Shown here in pieces: positions 45,081 through 53,520 of a stretch of DNA of 64,000 bases. Each line of letters starts with the position of its first letter. The first letter of the stretch is position 1. The stretch spans positions 1 through 64,000 of the forward strand of contig CAXXUG010000006.1 in assembly GCA_963664835.2 (NCBI GenBank), given 5' to 3'. The notes under the pieces are model-generated. The model saw only the letters and a list, made by a program, of their open reading frames with translations, had not been told where the DNA came from and made no database searches. The DNA is from G963664835 sp963664835 (GTDB lineage Bacteria; Chloroflexota; UBA6077; FW602-bin22; JBCLEL01). Made by a program: the position numbers and the translations under genes.

Positions 45081-45674
45081 ATGGCTGAGAACGCTCCCGA
45101 GAGCCCGCCCACGTTGGCAGGCAGACTGCGGAGAGTGGCAAGTCTGGTTCTGATAATGGCATTGATCGTGGCCGGCATAATTTGGCTACAGGGCGGCGAT
45201 CCCATTGGCAGCCTGAGGGCAGTAGTCTCTGGAGAGGCTTTGATCGCGTTGTTCGATCGGTCCCCGGCGCCTCGGCCGGGGAGGTACGCTCCCGATTTCA
45301 GTCTCACCGATCTAGATGGGAACCAGGTTACGCTCTCGGAACATCGTGGGAAGAAGGTGATCCTGAATTTCTGGGCGACGTGGTGTCCCCCGTGTCGGGC
45401 CGAAATGCCGGATCTGGAGAGGCTGGCCCATGATCACCAGGGCACGCTGACTGTTCTGCTGATTGACCTCGAAGAGGGCGAGGAGCAAATTCGTCCGTTC
45501 CTCGATGACATCGGCGTTACGCTGGTTCCATTGCTCGATTCGGATGCCGCGGTTGCCACGATGTACAGGGTAGCGGCGTTGCCGACCTCGTTGATAATTG
45601 ACGAAGAGGGTGTAATCCAGGAAGTTCAGGCCGGCGCGGTCACTTACGAGTGGTTTGTCGAGCGCCTAGAGTAG
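45081..45674 (+). CDS. TlpA/ResA-type membrane-anchored thioredoxin
   Basis: Thiol-disulfide oxidoreductase acting outside the membrane, likely keeping apocytochrome c cysteines reduced. One N-terminal anchor (about 19-36) is followed by a redoxin domain with NFWATWCPPC (C102, C105) and a cis-proline loop AALPTSLI. ATG 45081 has AGGAG 5 nt upstream. It opens the ccm gene run and is one of two such proteins there. Confidence 0.9.
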   Translation: MAENAPESPPTLAGRLRRVASLVLIMALIVAGIIWLQGGDPIGSLRAVVSGEALIALFDRSPAPRPGRYAPDFSLTDLDGNQVTLSEHRGKKVILNFWATWCPPCRAEMPDLERLAHDHQGTLTVLLIDLEEGEEQIRPFLDDIGVTLVPLLDSDAAVATMYRVAALPTSLIIDEEGVIQEVQAGAVTYEWFVERLE

Positions 45675-45696
45675 CCGGAAGTTTGATACAATCAAT

Positions 45697-45715
45697 GTTG
45701 GAAGTCGATTCCAAC
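45697..45715. other. 7-bp inverted repeat between the two thioredoxin genes
   Basis: GTTGGAA and TTCCAAC flank GTCGA. There is no T tract, so it is not an obvious terminator. It could be a regulator site or an mRNA-processing hairpin. Confidence 0.25.
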
Positions 45716-45771
45716 CAAACAACGAAATCTCATCCGAAGGTGGCGCGGCAACGGTCCAAAAGGGTCATAAA

Positions 45772-46329
45772 TTGGCCGAAAACGCTGCGATTGACGACCT
45801 CGCCGCTCAACGGCGTGTGCCTCAATGGGCGATATGGGCAGGCTGGTCGGGCGTATTGGCTATCATTGGGCTGTTTGTCGCCGGACTCTTGGTTCCCCGG
45901 TCGGTCGTCTTTCCCGAAATCCCCGAAGCTAAGGACTTTGAGATTCCGTCGTTCGACCCTGGCACGGTCCGACTGTCTGACTATCGGGGCCAAGTAGTAG
46001 TGCTTAACTTTTGGGCTTCTTGGTGCATTCCCTGTCGGGCTGAAGCGCCGGTAATTGAAAAACTGCACCGAGAATACCGTGGCCGGGACGTTGTCTTCCT
46101 GGGCGTGAACATGCAGGACGCGGAGAACGATGCCCGTGCGTTCATCGATGAATTCGGCATGAGCTATCCCAACGGCCGCGACCTGAATGGCTCAGTCTAT
46201 ATTATGTACGGAGTGGCCGGTGTACCCGAGACGTTCATCATCGCCGGCGACGGCAAAGTACTCCGCAAGCACGTTGGGCCCATCGACGAGCGCCTGCTAC
46301 GAAACTTCCTGGAGGAGGCGCTGCAATGA
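45772..46329 (+). CDS. ccmG: CcmG/TlpA-type thioredoxin
   Basis: Periplasmic-side thiol reductase of System I cytochrome c biogenesis. The anchor helix lies at about 25-42 and the active site NFWASWCIPC (C85, C88) is followed by AGVPETFII with the cis-proline. It is 185 residues from TTG 45772, and its 3' end overlaps ccmE by 4 bp, which ties it to the operon. The name ccmG is by position and family. Confidence 0.88.
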   Translation: MAENAAIDDLAAQRRVPQWAIWAGWSGVLAIIGLFVAGLLVPRSVVFPEIPEAKDFEIPSFDPGTVRLSDYRGQVVVLNFWASWCIPCRAEAPVIEKLHREYRGRDVVFLGVNMQDAENDARAFIDEFGMSYPNGRDLNGSVYIMYGVAGVPETFIIAGDGKVLRKHVGPIDERLLRNFLEEALQ

Positions 46330-46772
46330 GTGAAGCGGCAGTTCCCTCCGTCACCATGGCCAAAGGGTCGACACGAGCGCACCGGCAATACCGATTTGCT
46401 GTCGGCATCCTGTTGGTTTTCCTGGCGCTCGGCTATCTTGTATTTACCAGCATCAAAGAGACCACGGTATATTATCTGACCGTGAGTGAGCTTCAGGCCC
46501 GTTCCGACACTCTCAAGGGAGAGAGGGTGCGAATAGCGGGTAATGTCGCCGAAGGAACGGTGCAGCGTGACGTCGCCACTTCGAGCGTGAGATTCGTGGT
46601 CTATGACGAGAGCGGTCGGCTCCCGGTGGTGCATAAAGGCATGGTGCCGGACATCTTCGCCGAGCACGTGGAAGTCGTCGTCGAAGGCGTATACACTGGA
46701 GACGAGTTCCACTCGACTACTCTCCTGGCGAAGTGTCCTTCTCGTTTTGAAGGCCAATTGAACACGAGCTAG
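46326..46772 (+). CDS. ccmE: Cytochrome c maturation protein CcmE, cysteine type
   Basis: Heme chaperone that takes heme from CcmABCD and passes it to CcmF. One anchor helix (about 24-41) and an OB-fold domain (VRIAGNVAEGTV, VEVVVEGVY) are present in 148 residues. The heme-binding histidine of the classical HxxxY motif is replaced by cysteine: TLLAKCPSRF gives C137 and F141. Cysteine-type CcmE with CxxxY is known in some archaea and bacteria; here the tyrosine is phenylalanine. Its start overlaps ccmG by 4 bp. Confidence 0.92.
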   Translation: MSEAAVPSVTMAKGSTRAHRQYRFAVGILLVFLALGYLVFTSIKETTVYYLTVSELQARSDTLKGERVRIAGNVAEGTVQRDVATSSVRFVVYDESGRLPVVHKGMVPDIFAEHVEVVVEGVYTGDEFHSTTLLAKCPSRFEGQLNTS

Positions 46773-46781
46773 CTAAGAACA

Positions 46782-48782
46782 TTGGCAGACCTCGGCGCAA
46801 TCGTGATTCTGGCGGCGTTCGTCGTCGCGGTTTTCGGGGCAACGGCCTCCATAGTGGGTCACTTGCGTGGCGTGTCCCCGCTGGTGGTCAGCGGACAGCG
46901 GGCCGCCCTTTCGGTCTGCCTGCTGTCAGTCCTGGCCGCGGCCGCGCTTATTCACGCCTTCGTCACCGACGACTTCACCGTTGGGTACGTCGCTGAGCGT
47001 TCAAGCTACGAGACCGATCTGCCGCTCAAGGTTGTCGCCTTCTACGCCGGCCAGGCCGGCTCATTGCTCTATTGGACTACCACGCTCTCGATCCTGACCG
47101 CCGTCGTAATCCTCCAGAATCGTCGGCGCCATCCCTACCTGATGCCCTACGTGACGGCGGTGCTTCTGGGGATACAGAGCTACTTCCTATTCCTGCTTGG
47201 CTTCGTAAGTAGTCCGTTTGAGAGGCTACTCTATACGCCGCCGAATGGGCTTGGCATGATGCCGTTGCTGGAAGATCCGGGGATGCTCATTCATCCCCCG
47301 ATGCTGCTTGCCGGCTACATGAGCTGGGCAGTGCCCTACGCGTTCGCCATCGCCGCGCTGGCAAGCGGCCGATTGGACACGGAGTGGGTCAGGACAACCC
47401 GCAACTACGCGATATTTGCCTGGTTGGTTCTGGGCATCGGCAATCTTCTTGGCGCCTGGTGGGCCTATCACGTACTCGGATGGGGTGGATATTGGGGTTG
47501 GGACCCGGTGGAGAATGCTGCGATTTTGCCCTGGTTCGTTGGTACCGCTTACCTGCATTCCGTGATGATCCAAGAGCGCAGAGGAATGCTGAAGGTGTGG
47601 ACCATGGCACTGATGATCACGACCTTCCATCTGGCCATCTACGGCACGTTCGTGGTACGGAGCGGGCTGATCGAGTCGGTCCATTCGTTCGCGATATCCG
47701 GGATAGGTCCCTATTTCCTGGGATTCCTGGCGTTCAGCTTGATTGGCTCGCTAATTCTGTTGACCCGCAGACTAGGCGCGTTGCGTTCTGAAGCTGAGTT
47801 CGATTCGCCACTGTCCAGAGAAGGGGCATTCCTCTTGAACAATCTACTGTTCCTGGGGATCACATTCGCCACTTTCCTGGGTTCGCTGTTCCCACTTTTC
47901 GTGGAGTTGGTCCAGGGAGTTCGCATCACGGTGGCAAAGCCGTACTTCGAGCAGGTCAATGGACCTATGTTCCTGGCTTTGATAGTTCTGATGGGCATTG
48001 GCCCGTTGCTACCCTGGCGAAGGGCGTCCCGTCATTTGCTTTGGAAGAATTTCGCGCCGCCGGTTATCGCAACCGCCATTCTGACGATCGTGATGTTCGC
48101 GGCCGGCGTTCGCCAATTCCTGCCCTTGATCGCCCTTGCCAGTTGCGGCTTCGTCGCCTTTGGCGTCGGCCTGGAATACTACCGAGGGATAGGAGTCCGG
48201 TTGCGCGCTGGGCGAAATCTTGGGAACGCACTTTCATCGATGCTGTCTTCCAATCGACGGAGATACGGGGGATACATCGTTCACATCGCGATAATATTGA
48301 TGGGCGTCGCAATAGTTGGGTCCAATCACTATCAGATCGAACGGGAGGTGTCGTTGTCACCCGGCGAATCGATATCTCTGGGCAGGTATACGCTCACCTA
48401 CAATGGACTTGCCGAGGAGGTCTTGCCGGACCGGCGGATAGTCTCAGCCAACCTCGGCCTAACGGAAGATGATTCGTCGATTGGCCAGATCGAGCCGGCC
48501 CGGAGCTTCAGGCGCAACTTCGAGCGCCAGCCTACCTCGACAATCGTAATTCGCAGTGACCTGCGCGAGGACCTCTACGTAGTCCTGGCAAGCTGGGACG
48601 CGGCCGGCAACGCCAGCTTCTTCATGTACGTGAATCCCCTGGTGATGTGGCTATGGATCGGCGGCGCTGTGTTACTGCTAGGAGGACTGGTGACAATCTG
48701 GCCCGAAAGGTCTCCATTGCGCTCGATAGCCGCGTCGTCCGCCCCGACACGGGCGGTCCGCCGGACCACGGCTGAGGCCTGA
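46782..48782 (+). CDS. ccmF: Heme lyase subunit CcmF
   Basis: Integral membrane heme lyase that joins heme to apocytochrome c. The 666 residues hold about 15 helices. The WWD heme-handling motif reads WGGYWGWDP (234-242), and a large periplasmic domain precedes the last helix (VMWLWIGGAVLLLGG). Histidines near LIHPPMLLAGY and HSFAISGIG fit heme ligands. Start is TTG 46782 without a clear SD, 9 nt after ccmE; a frame to the next gene leaves 1 nt. Confidence 0.95.
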   Translation: MADLGAIVILAAFVVAVFGATASIVGHLRGVSPLVVSGQRAALSVCLLSVLAAAALIHAFVTDDFTVGYVAERSSYETDLPLKVVAFYAGQAGSLLYWTTTLSILTAVVILQNRRRHPYLMPYVTAVLLGIQSYFLFLLGFVSSPFERLLYTPPNGLGMMPLLEDPGMLIHPPMLLAGYMSWAVPYAFAIAALASGRLDTEWVRTTRNYAIFAWLVLGIGNLLGAWWAYHVLGWGGYWGWDPVENAAILPWFVGTAYLHSVMIQERRGMLKVWTMALMITTFHLAIYGTFVVRSGLIESVHSFAISGIGPYFLGFLAFSLIGSLILLTRRLGALRSEAEFDSPLSREGAFLLNNLLFLGITFATFLGSLFPLFVELVQGVRITVAKPYFEQVNGPMFLALIVLMGIGPLLPWRRASRHLLWKNFAPPVIATAILTIVMFAAGVRQFLPLIALASCGFVAFGVGLEYYRGIGVRLRAGRNLGNALSSMLSSNRRRYGGYIVHIAIILMGVAIVGSNHYQIEREVSLSPGESISLGRYTLTYNGLAEEVLPDRRIVSANLGLTEDDSSIGQIEPARSFRRNFERQPTSTIVIRSDLREDLYVVLASWDAAGNASFFMYVNPLVMWLWIGGAVLLLGGLVTIWPERSPLRSIAASSAPTRAVRRTTAEA

Positions 48783-48783
48783 A

Positions 48784-49311
48784 GTGAGCCGCTTAACCTA
48801 CCCTCCATCGATCGGCTGGTGTCGCGGTATCGCGGTGGCCCGCATCGGGCTGGCGTTGGCTGCGGTTTTGATCGCAATGCTTGCATTTGGCTCGCCGGCT
48901 CTCGCGGAGTCGGAGCCCTACACCGAGGAGGAGTACCGAGAGGTAGTCGATCAGCTTGGTTGCATCCAGTGCAATATGCGGCCCCTGTTTGGATGCGAGA
49001 CGCCGACCTGCCTTGATTCCAAGGCGGTAATTCGACAGAAGCTCGAGGAGGGTGAATCGTCGGACGAGATAGTCCAGTTCTTCGTCGATCGGTACGGCGA
49101 CTCCATCCTGCTCAATCCGCCCGCCCGGGGGCTGAATCTGTTGATCTGGGTGCTTCCAGCCGTGGCCCTGTTGGCCGGCGGTTTCGCGATCGGCCGCGTC
49201 CTCGGCCGGAGGCGCGCACCGGCCATGCAACACAGTGCCTCATCGATAGATGATGAATACGAGTCGCGAGTGGAAGAGGAACTGAGGGCGATTCAACGAG
49301 GACCTGGCTAG
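48784..49311 (+). CDS. ccmH: CcmH/CycL/NrfF family thiol reductase
   Basis: Membrane-anchored thiol oxidoreductase that works with CcmF and CcmG on apocytochrome. A signal peptide ends near ALAESE. The redox pair is LGCIQC (C60, C63), and two more cysteines follow (C71, C76), unlike the usual LRCxxC protein. A C-terminal helix lies at about 117-138. It is 175 residues; GTG 48784 follows ccmF by 1 nt. The stop shares a base with the next start. Confidence 0.9.
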   Translation: MSRLTYPPSIGWCRGIAVARIGLALAAVLIAMLAFGSPALAESEPYTEEEYREVVDQLGCIQCNMRPLFGCETPTCLDSKAVIRQKLEEGESSDEIVQFFVDRYGDSILLNPPARGLNLLIWVLPAVALLAGGFAIGRVLGRRRAPAMQHSASSIDDEYESRVEEELRAIQRGPG

Positions 49312-49760
49312 TGTGGGTCGAGCTTGGCATTGTTGCCGGTATCGGCGCCGCGGTCTTCGTCGCCTGGCCTTTGTGGCGTTCCAGGAATCATCGAGACTCG
49401 CGCGTGATGTCCTTGAGACTGGGAGAGTTGGAAACCCAGAGGGACCTGGCCTACCGAGAGCTTGTCGATCTTGACGACGACCGCAATCTTGGCAAGATCA
49501 GCGAGGAAGACTATGCGCCCTTGCTCGCGGAGAGCCGGCAACGGGCGGCGATGTTGCTCCGGGAGATCGATCAGGTGCGGCCGCTTGCCGAGACCGAGAT
49601 GTCGCTAGTCAACGCTGAGGTCGCCTCGCGCGGCGGTGCCGAGTCATCACCGGGTTCCCGCATCTGCCCAAACTGCAGTTTTTCGGCGGGTCCATCCGCG
49701 AATTTCTGCTCCAACTGTGGCGTCCGGCTCGGCGAAGACGGCCAACCGAACCCTGGTTGA
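49311..49760 (+). CDS. CcmI-like protein with C-terminal zinc ribbon
   Basis: Small protein of 149 residues with an N-terminal anchor (about 5-22), a helical segment resembling the CcmI N-terminus (YRELVDLDDDRNLGKISEEDY), and a zinc ribbon with C119, C122, C133 and C136. CcmI proteins normally carry TPR repeats at that place to hold apocytochrome; here a metal-bound ribbon replaces them. GTG 49311 overlaps the ccmH stop by 1 nt. The role is inferred from position. Confidence 0.75.
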   Translation: MWVELGIVAGIGAAVFVAWPLWRSRNHRDSRVMSLRLGELETQRDLAYRELVDLDDDRNLGKISEEDYAPLLAESRQRAAMLLREIDQVRPLAETEMSLVNAEVASRGGAESSPGSRICPNCSFSAGPSANFCSNCGVRLGEDGQPNPG

Positions 49761-49920
49761 CCTGTGGGAAACGATGACACGCCTTAAGGTCTGGGGGTTT
49801 GTACATTGGCCGGAGAGTGGGCCCGGCCGTGACCTTTTGAGTCGAGTGAAGCAACCACGCCTGGTATGTCCGCAAATAGGCAGTTCAGCGAACTAGGATA
49901 GCGAGGACAAGCGCTTCAAG

Positions 49921-51063
49921 ATGTCGTTACATTTGCGTTCGATTCTTCCGGGTTGCTTGGTCTTGGCGGCCACCATTACTGCGTTGCTCATAAATCCCGG
50001 TGCGGCACAGGCGGCTGGCAACGCCGTCTTGGTGACCGGAGAAGTAGAGGTGGCTGACTCCGAAATGTCGCCGGCGGACCTGATAGTGAACGTGCACGCC
50101 GGTTTCGGCGAGGGATTTGCCGTCGTCGGCCGGACGCAACCCGACGCGTCGGGACGCTACGTTGTGGAGTTGCCGCTGCGACCCAATAACAGCGTGTTTG
50201 TATCGGTCTCCTATGAAGGGGTTACCTACTTCACTGACCCCATCAATGTGCCGGCGGACGGGCCAGTTGCGTTGCTGCCGATTACAGTCTTTCCGACTAC
50301 CGACGACGAATCCGTGATAAGGGTCGAGTCCTCGACGATCGTGATCGCCCAGATCGATCCGCAGCAGCAACAGATGACCGTCTTGGAAATGATGACATTG
50401 GTCAACGAGTCGACCAATGTGTACATTGGCGACAAGAGAGGGGAGCCGGGCACCGGCGTCCCAGGCGTGCGCAATCGCACGTTGACCGTCGACCTCCCGG
50501 AGGGCGCCGGAAGCTTTCAGATTCAGCGGGGCCTGGGCTCGGAAGACCTCATCCCCAGTGCCGGCAAGTTCTACTTTACCGAACCGGTGTTTCCCGGGCG
50601 TCGCCAGATCGTGTACTCGTATCAAATTGGCTATCCGTTTGCCGCCCATCTCTTCGCTCGTCCGCTCAGCTATCAGACCACCTTGCTAAGAGTATTGATG
50701 CCAGAGATAGGCGCGCGGGTGGACAGTCCAGACCTGGAGGCCGCAGGCCTGACTGAGCTTCAGGGACGTAGTTACCAGATGCTGTTCGGCACCAACCTGT
50801 CTCCCGGCACGGTGGTGCGGCTGCAGGTCAGTGGACTACCTGTGCAGCCGGCCGGCGCTCGGCTAAATTTTGAAGCATTGCGAATCTTGACGGTAGGCCT
50901 GCTCTTGCTGGCTCTCGGTGCTATTGGGTTCTATACGGTTCGTGCCAAGACCGGATTAATGTCAGGGCGCATGCCGGATCGATCCGGCCGCAGCTCAGGT
51001 CAACAGAATCCGCCCGCTGTGTCGAGACAAGGGGGTTCCGGACCCGAGCCAAGCGATGAGTGA
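49921..51063 (+). CDS. Unknown secreted membrane-anchored protein within the ccm operon
   Basis: 380 residues of unrecognised family. A signal peptide ends near GAAQA (about 31). A carboxypeptidase-regulatory-like beta domain (about 35-115) is followed by a beta-rich region (about 130-310). One helix (about 322-341) and a Ser/Gly/Pro-rich cytoplasmic tail end the protein. There are no cysteines in the extracellular part beyond the signal peptide, so it is not a redox protein. Its 3' end overlaps ccmA by 8 bp, which implies translational coupling and a role in heme delivery or ccm complex assembly. A gap of 160 bp separates it from the CcmI-like gene. Confidence 0.8.
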   Translation: MSLHLRSILPGCLVLAATITALLINPGAAQAAGNAVLVTGEVEVADSEMSPADLIVNVHAGFGEGFAVVGRTQPDASGRYVVELPLRPNNSVFVSVSYEGVTYFTDPINVPADGPVALLPITVFPTTDDESVIRVESSTIVIAQIDPQQQQMTVLEMMTLVNESTNVYIGDKRGEPGTGVPGVRNRTLTVDLPEGAGSFQIQRGLGSEDLIPSAGKFYFTEPVFPGRRQIVYSYQIGYPFAAHLFARPLSYQTTLLRVLMPEIGARVDSPDLEAAGLTELQGRSYQMLFGTNLSPGTVVRLQVSGLPVQPAGARLNFEALRILTVGLLLLALGAIGFYTVRAKTGLMSGRMPDRSGRSSGQQNPPAVSRQGGSGPEPSDE

Positions 51064-51748
51064 GGCCCCGCAAGACGCTCAGTTTGCGATCTCCGTCGAT
51101 AGACTCTATAGACGTTTCGACCACCGGCCGGCCCTTGCCGGCGTTAGTTTCGATCTCCTGTGGGGCAGCCGAACACTGCTGTTAGGCCCAAATGGTGCCG
51201 GCAAGTCTACGTTGTTGCGGGTGTTGGCCACGCTGGCCAGACCCTCGGCCGGGAATGCGAGGGTCGCGGGTTACGACGTCACGGATGAGGCCGCTGATGT
51301 GCGGCGCTTGATCGGCTACGTCGGCCACCAGACTTACCTGTACGGCGATCTCACCGTCCAGGAGAATCTCCGGTTCTATGCGCGCCTGTACGGAATGGGT
51401 AGCTCGCACGGTTCCTTAGAGTTCTTAGTCGATGCCCTCGATCTGGACCAATTCCTCAACCAGCGGGTACGCACATTATCTCGTGGATGGCAACAGCGGG
51501 CGGCATTGGCCCGCGCCCTGCTACACGATCCGATAATCCTTCTTCTGGATGAGCCGGACGCCGGCCTCGACGAAGCGGCCGCCGCGACCATGCTCGAAAT
51601 GCTCCAAGATCGCGATTGGACTATGTTGATTGCCACTCACTCACTCGACCGATTCGAGCCGCTGAGTAGCGACGTCATACGATTGGAGGCCGGACGCATG
51701 GCCGGCAACGCATCGAACCAGCCGGACCATGCCGTTCGAGTCGGCTGA
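51056..51748 (+). CDS. ccmA: Heme exporter ATP-binding protein CcmA
   Basis: ATPase of the CcmABCD complex that releases holo-CcmE. Walker A GPNGAGKST, the Q-loop region YVGHQTYLYGDLTV, the signature LSRGWQQR and Walker B LLLDEPDAGLD are present in 230 residues. ATG 51056 lies within the end of the previous gene. The signature LSRGWQQ is the usual CcmA variant. Confidence 0.94.
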   Translation: MSEAPQDAQFAISVDRLYRRFDHRPALAGVSFDLLWGSRTLLLGPNGAGKSTLLRVLATLARPSAGNARVAGYDVTDEAADVRRLIGYVGHQTYLYGDLTVQENLRFYARLYGMGSSHGSLEFLVDALDLDQFLNQRVRTLSRGWQQRAALARALLHDPIILLLDEPDAGLDEAAAATMLEMLQDRDWTMLIATHSLDRFEPLSSDVIRLEAGRMAGNASNQPDHAVRVG

Positions 51749-51759
51749 GCGTTAATCCA

Positions 51760-52422
51760 ATGTCCGCGGTAGCCGCGATCGTCTGGAAAGACCTCGTCCT
51801 TGAGCTGCGGACTCGCGAGGTCCTCACCAGCACCGCTCTCTTCGCCCTATTGGTGGCGCTCACTTTCAGCTTTGCTCTCGATCTCCGACTTGACGCAGCG
51901 AGAGAGGTCGTGCCCGGTGCATTCTGGGTGACCATGATACTCAGCGCGTTGCTGGGATTGAACAGATCGCTCGCCGTGGAACGCGAGGGTTCGACGTTCG
52001 AAGGTTTGCGGATGGCCCCGGTAGACCGGTCGACTATTTTTGCCGCAAAGTTTTTCGTGAACCTGCTCTACATGCTGTGGATCGCGCTGATCAGCGCAGT
52101 GGCTTTCTCTGTCTTCTTCAACATTGGCTTTGAGTGGGTGGGACTGGCAACTGCGGTGGTTTTAGGGTCTATAGGACTCTCCGCCGTGGGTACGATTCTG
52201 GCGGCGATGGCGACCAGCACACGGGCCCGTGAGGCTCTTCTGCCGGCCTTGATGCTGCCCATCATGACGCCAGTTGTGATAGCGGCAGTGCGGGCAACCG
52301 AGTTCTCGATGGATGGCCAAGGTGTGGACAAGTGGGGGATTTGGTTCAGCGTGTTAATCGTATTTGATATAGTATTTGCGGCTCTCTCATTTATCTCTTT
52401 CGAGTTCGTCGTAGAGGAGTAA
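51760..52422 (+). CDS. ccmB: Heme exporter membrane protein CcmB
   Basis: Six-helix membrane subunit of CcmABCD, 220 residues. The family N-terminus IVWKDLVLELRTRE and LLGLNRSLAVEREGSTFEGL are clear. ATG 51760 follows ccmA by 11 nt. Confidence 0.93.
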   Translation: MSAVAAIVWKDLVLELRTREVLTSTALFALLVALTFSFALDLRLDAAREVVPGAFWVTMILSALLGLNRSLAVEREGSTFEGLRMAPVDRSTIFAAKFFVNLLYMLWIALISAVAFSVFFNIGFEWVGLATAVVLGSIGLSAVGTILAAMATSTRAREALLPALMLPIMTPVVIAAVRATEFSMDGQGVDKWGIWFSVLIVFDIVFAALSFISFEFVVEE

Positions 52423-52427
52423 GGCCA

Positions 52428-53153
52428 CTGATCAGTAAGGAGCTGAAGCTTGAGAAAGAAGCTTCGAGCCGATCCGCAGGCGCCTTATCTCGCATTGATT
52501 GGCTGGGTTGGATCGCGATCCTTTCGTTGACGATAGCGTTGTTCGCTATCTTCATCCTGGCGCCAACCGAGCGGCTTCAGGGCGTAGTACAACGCCTGTT
52601 TTACTTTCACATCACGTTTGCATACCTTGCCTACGCTTCTTTTGTGATGGTGTTGGTTGGGAGTGTCCTCTACCTCCTCAAGCGCAGCTTGAAAATCGAC
52701 GCTTGGGCTCGGTCGTCCGCGGAGATCGGAGTGATGTTTATTTCCCTCAATCTCATCACCGGAATTTTCTGGATGCGCCAGGTTTGGGGCGCTTGGTGGA
52801 CGTGGGACCCCAGACTGACGACTACGCTGATTCTTTGGTTCATCTATGCCGCGTATCTGATGCTAAGATCGTACGCCGGCAGCGATCATCGCGGAGCGGC
52901 ATTCGGGTCGGTGATAGGCATCTTTGGCGCCGCGATGATACCGATAGTACATTTCTCGGTGGTCTGGTGGCGGTCAATCCATCCAGAGCCGACCGTGGTC
53001 AGAGAGGGCGGTCCGGCGATGCCGACTACGATGATTGTCACGATGTTTATAACGATTGTGGCCTTTTCCTTGGTGTACGTATATCTCTTACGGACCCGCC
53101 TGAGAATCGAAGACCTGCGCGAAAGGCTGTCCGAAACCCACGAGACTAGTTAG
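52428..53153 (+). CDS. ccmC: Heme transporter CcmC
   Basis: Membrane protein of the CcsA/CcmC family that presents heme to CcmE. Six helices and the WWD motif (WGAWWTWDPRLT) are present, with LFYFHITFAY and HFSVVWWRSIHPEP supplying the heme histidines. The first canonical start (TTG 52527) would cut into helix 1. The frame is open upstream, and CTG 52428 has GAGGAG 8 nt before it and gives 241 residues, the normal size, so a CTG start is proposed. It follows ccmB by 5 nt. Confidence 0.9.
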   Translation: MISKELKLEKEASSRSAGALSRIDWLGWIAILSLTIALFAIFILAPTERLQGVVQRLFYFHITFAYLAYASFVMVLVGSVLYLLKRSLKIDAWARSSAEIGVMFISLNLITGIFWMRQVWGAWWTWDPRLTTTLILWFIYAAYLMLRSYAGSDHRGAAFGSVIGIFGAAMIPIVHFSVVWWRSIHPEPTVVREGGPAMPTTMIVTMFITIVAFSLVYVYLLRTRLRIEDLRERLSETHETS

Positions 53154-53181
53154 TGAACGGTATCTAGGAGGCGATCTGCTG

Positions 53182-53337
53182 ATGGATACAGGGATGATAT
53201 TTCTCTTCGCCGGCTTCACTGCGGTTTGGCTGGTGATCGGTGGATACGTATTGCGTCTGAATCAGAAGATTCGAGAGCTGAATGACGAGATAGACCGATT
53301 GGCTCACCAGAGTAGCTCCGAGCGTGAGCCTGCCTAA
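53182..53337 (+). CDS. ccmD: Small CcmD-like protein
   Basis: A 51-residue protein with one N-terminal helix (MIFLFAGFTAVWLVIGGYVL) and a charged helical tail (LNQKIRELNDEIDRL), matching the topology of CcmD, which holds CcmE at the CcmABC complex. ATG 53182 has AGGAGG 11 nt upstream, and the gene follows ccmC by 28 nt. It completes the System I set. CcmD proteins are poorly conserved, so the call depends on context and topology. Confidence 0.8.
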   Translation: MDTGMIFLFAGFTAVWLVIGGYVLRLNQKIRELNDEIDRLAHQSSSEREPA

Positions 53338-53520
53338 ACGGATCACTAGCACTTCCCATCCTGCTCTGTTCTTCGCACTCATGGGTGGTGGGAGGCGGTT
53401 GGTTCCCAGATTTTCGGAACCTCGTGACGCGGCCTCCATATAGGCCAGGACAAACAACGGCAACTCCACCCCCGTTCTTGCTACAGGCAGAGTTAGTTTC
53501 GCCAGAGGAGGTCGGCCATC

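Noticed and set aside
44447..45088. 213-codon frame across the gene-free region before the ccm operon
   Set aside because: Only the central transposase-like part resembles a protein; the rest crosses repeats and promoter sequence.
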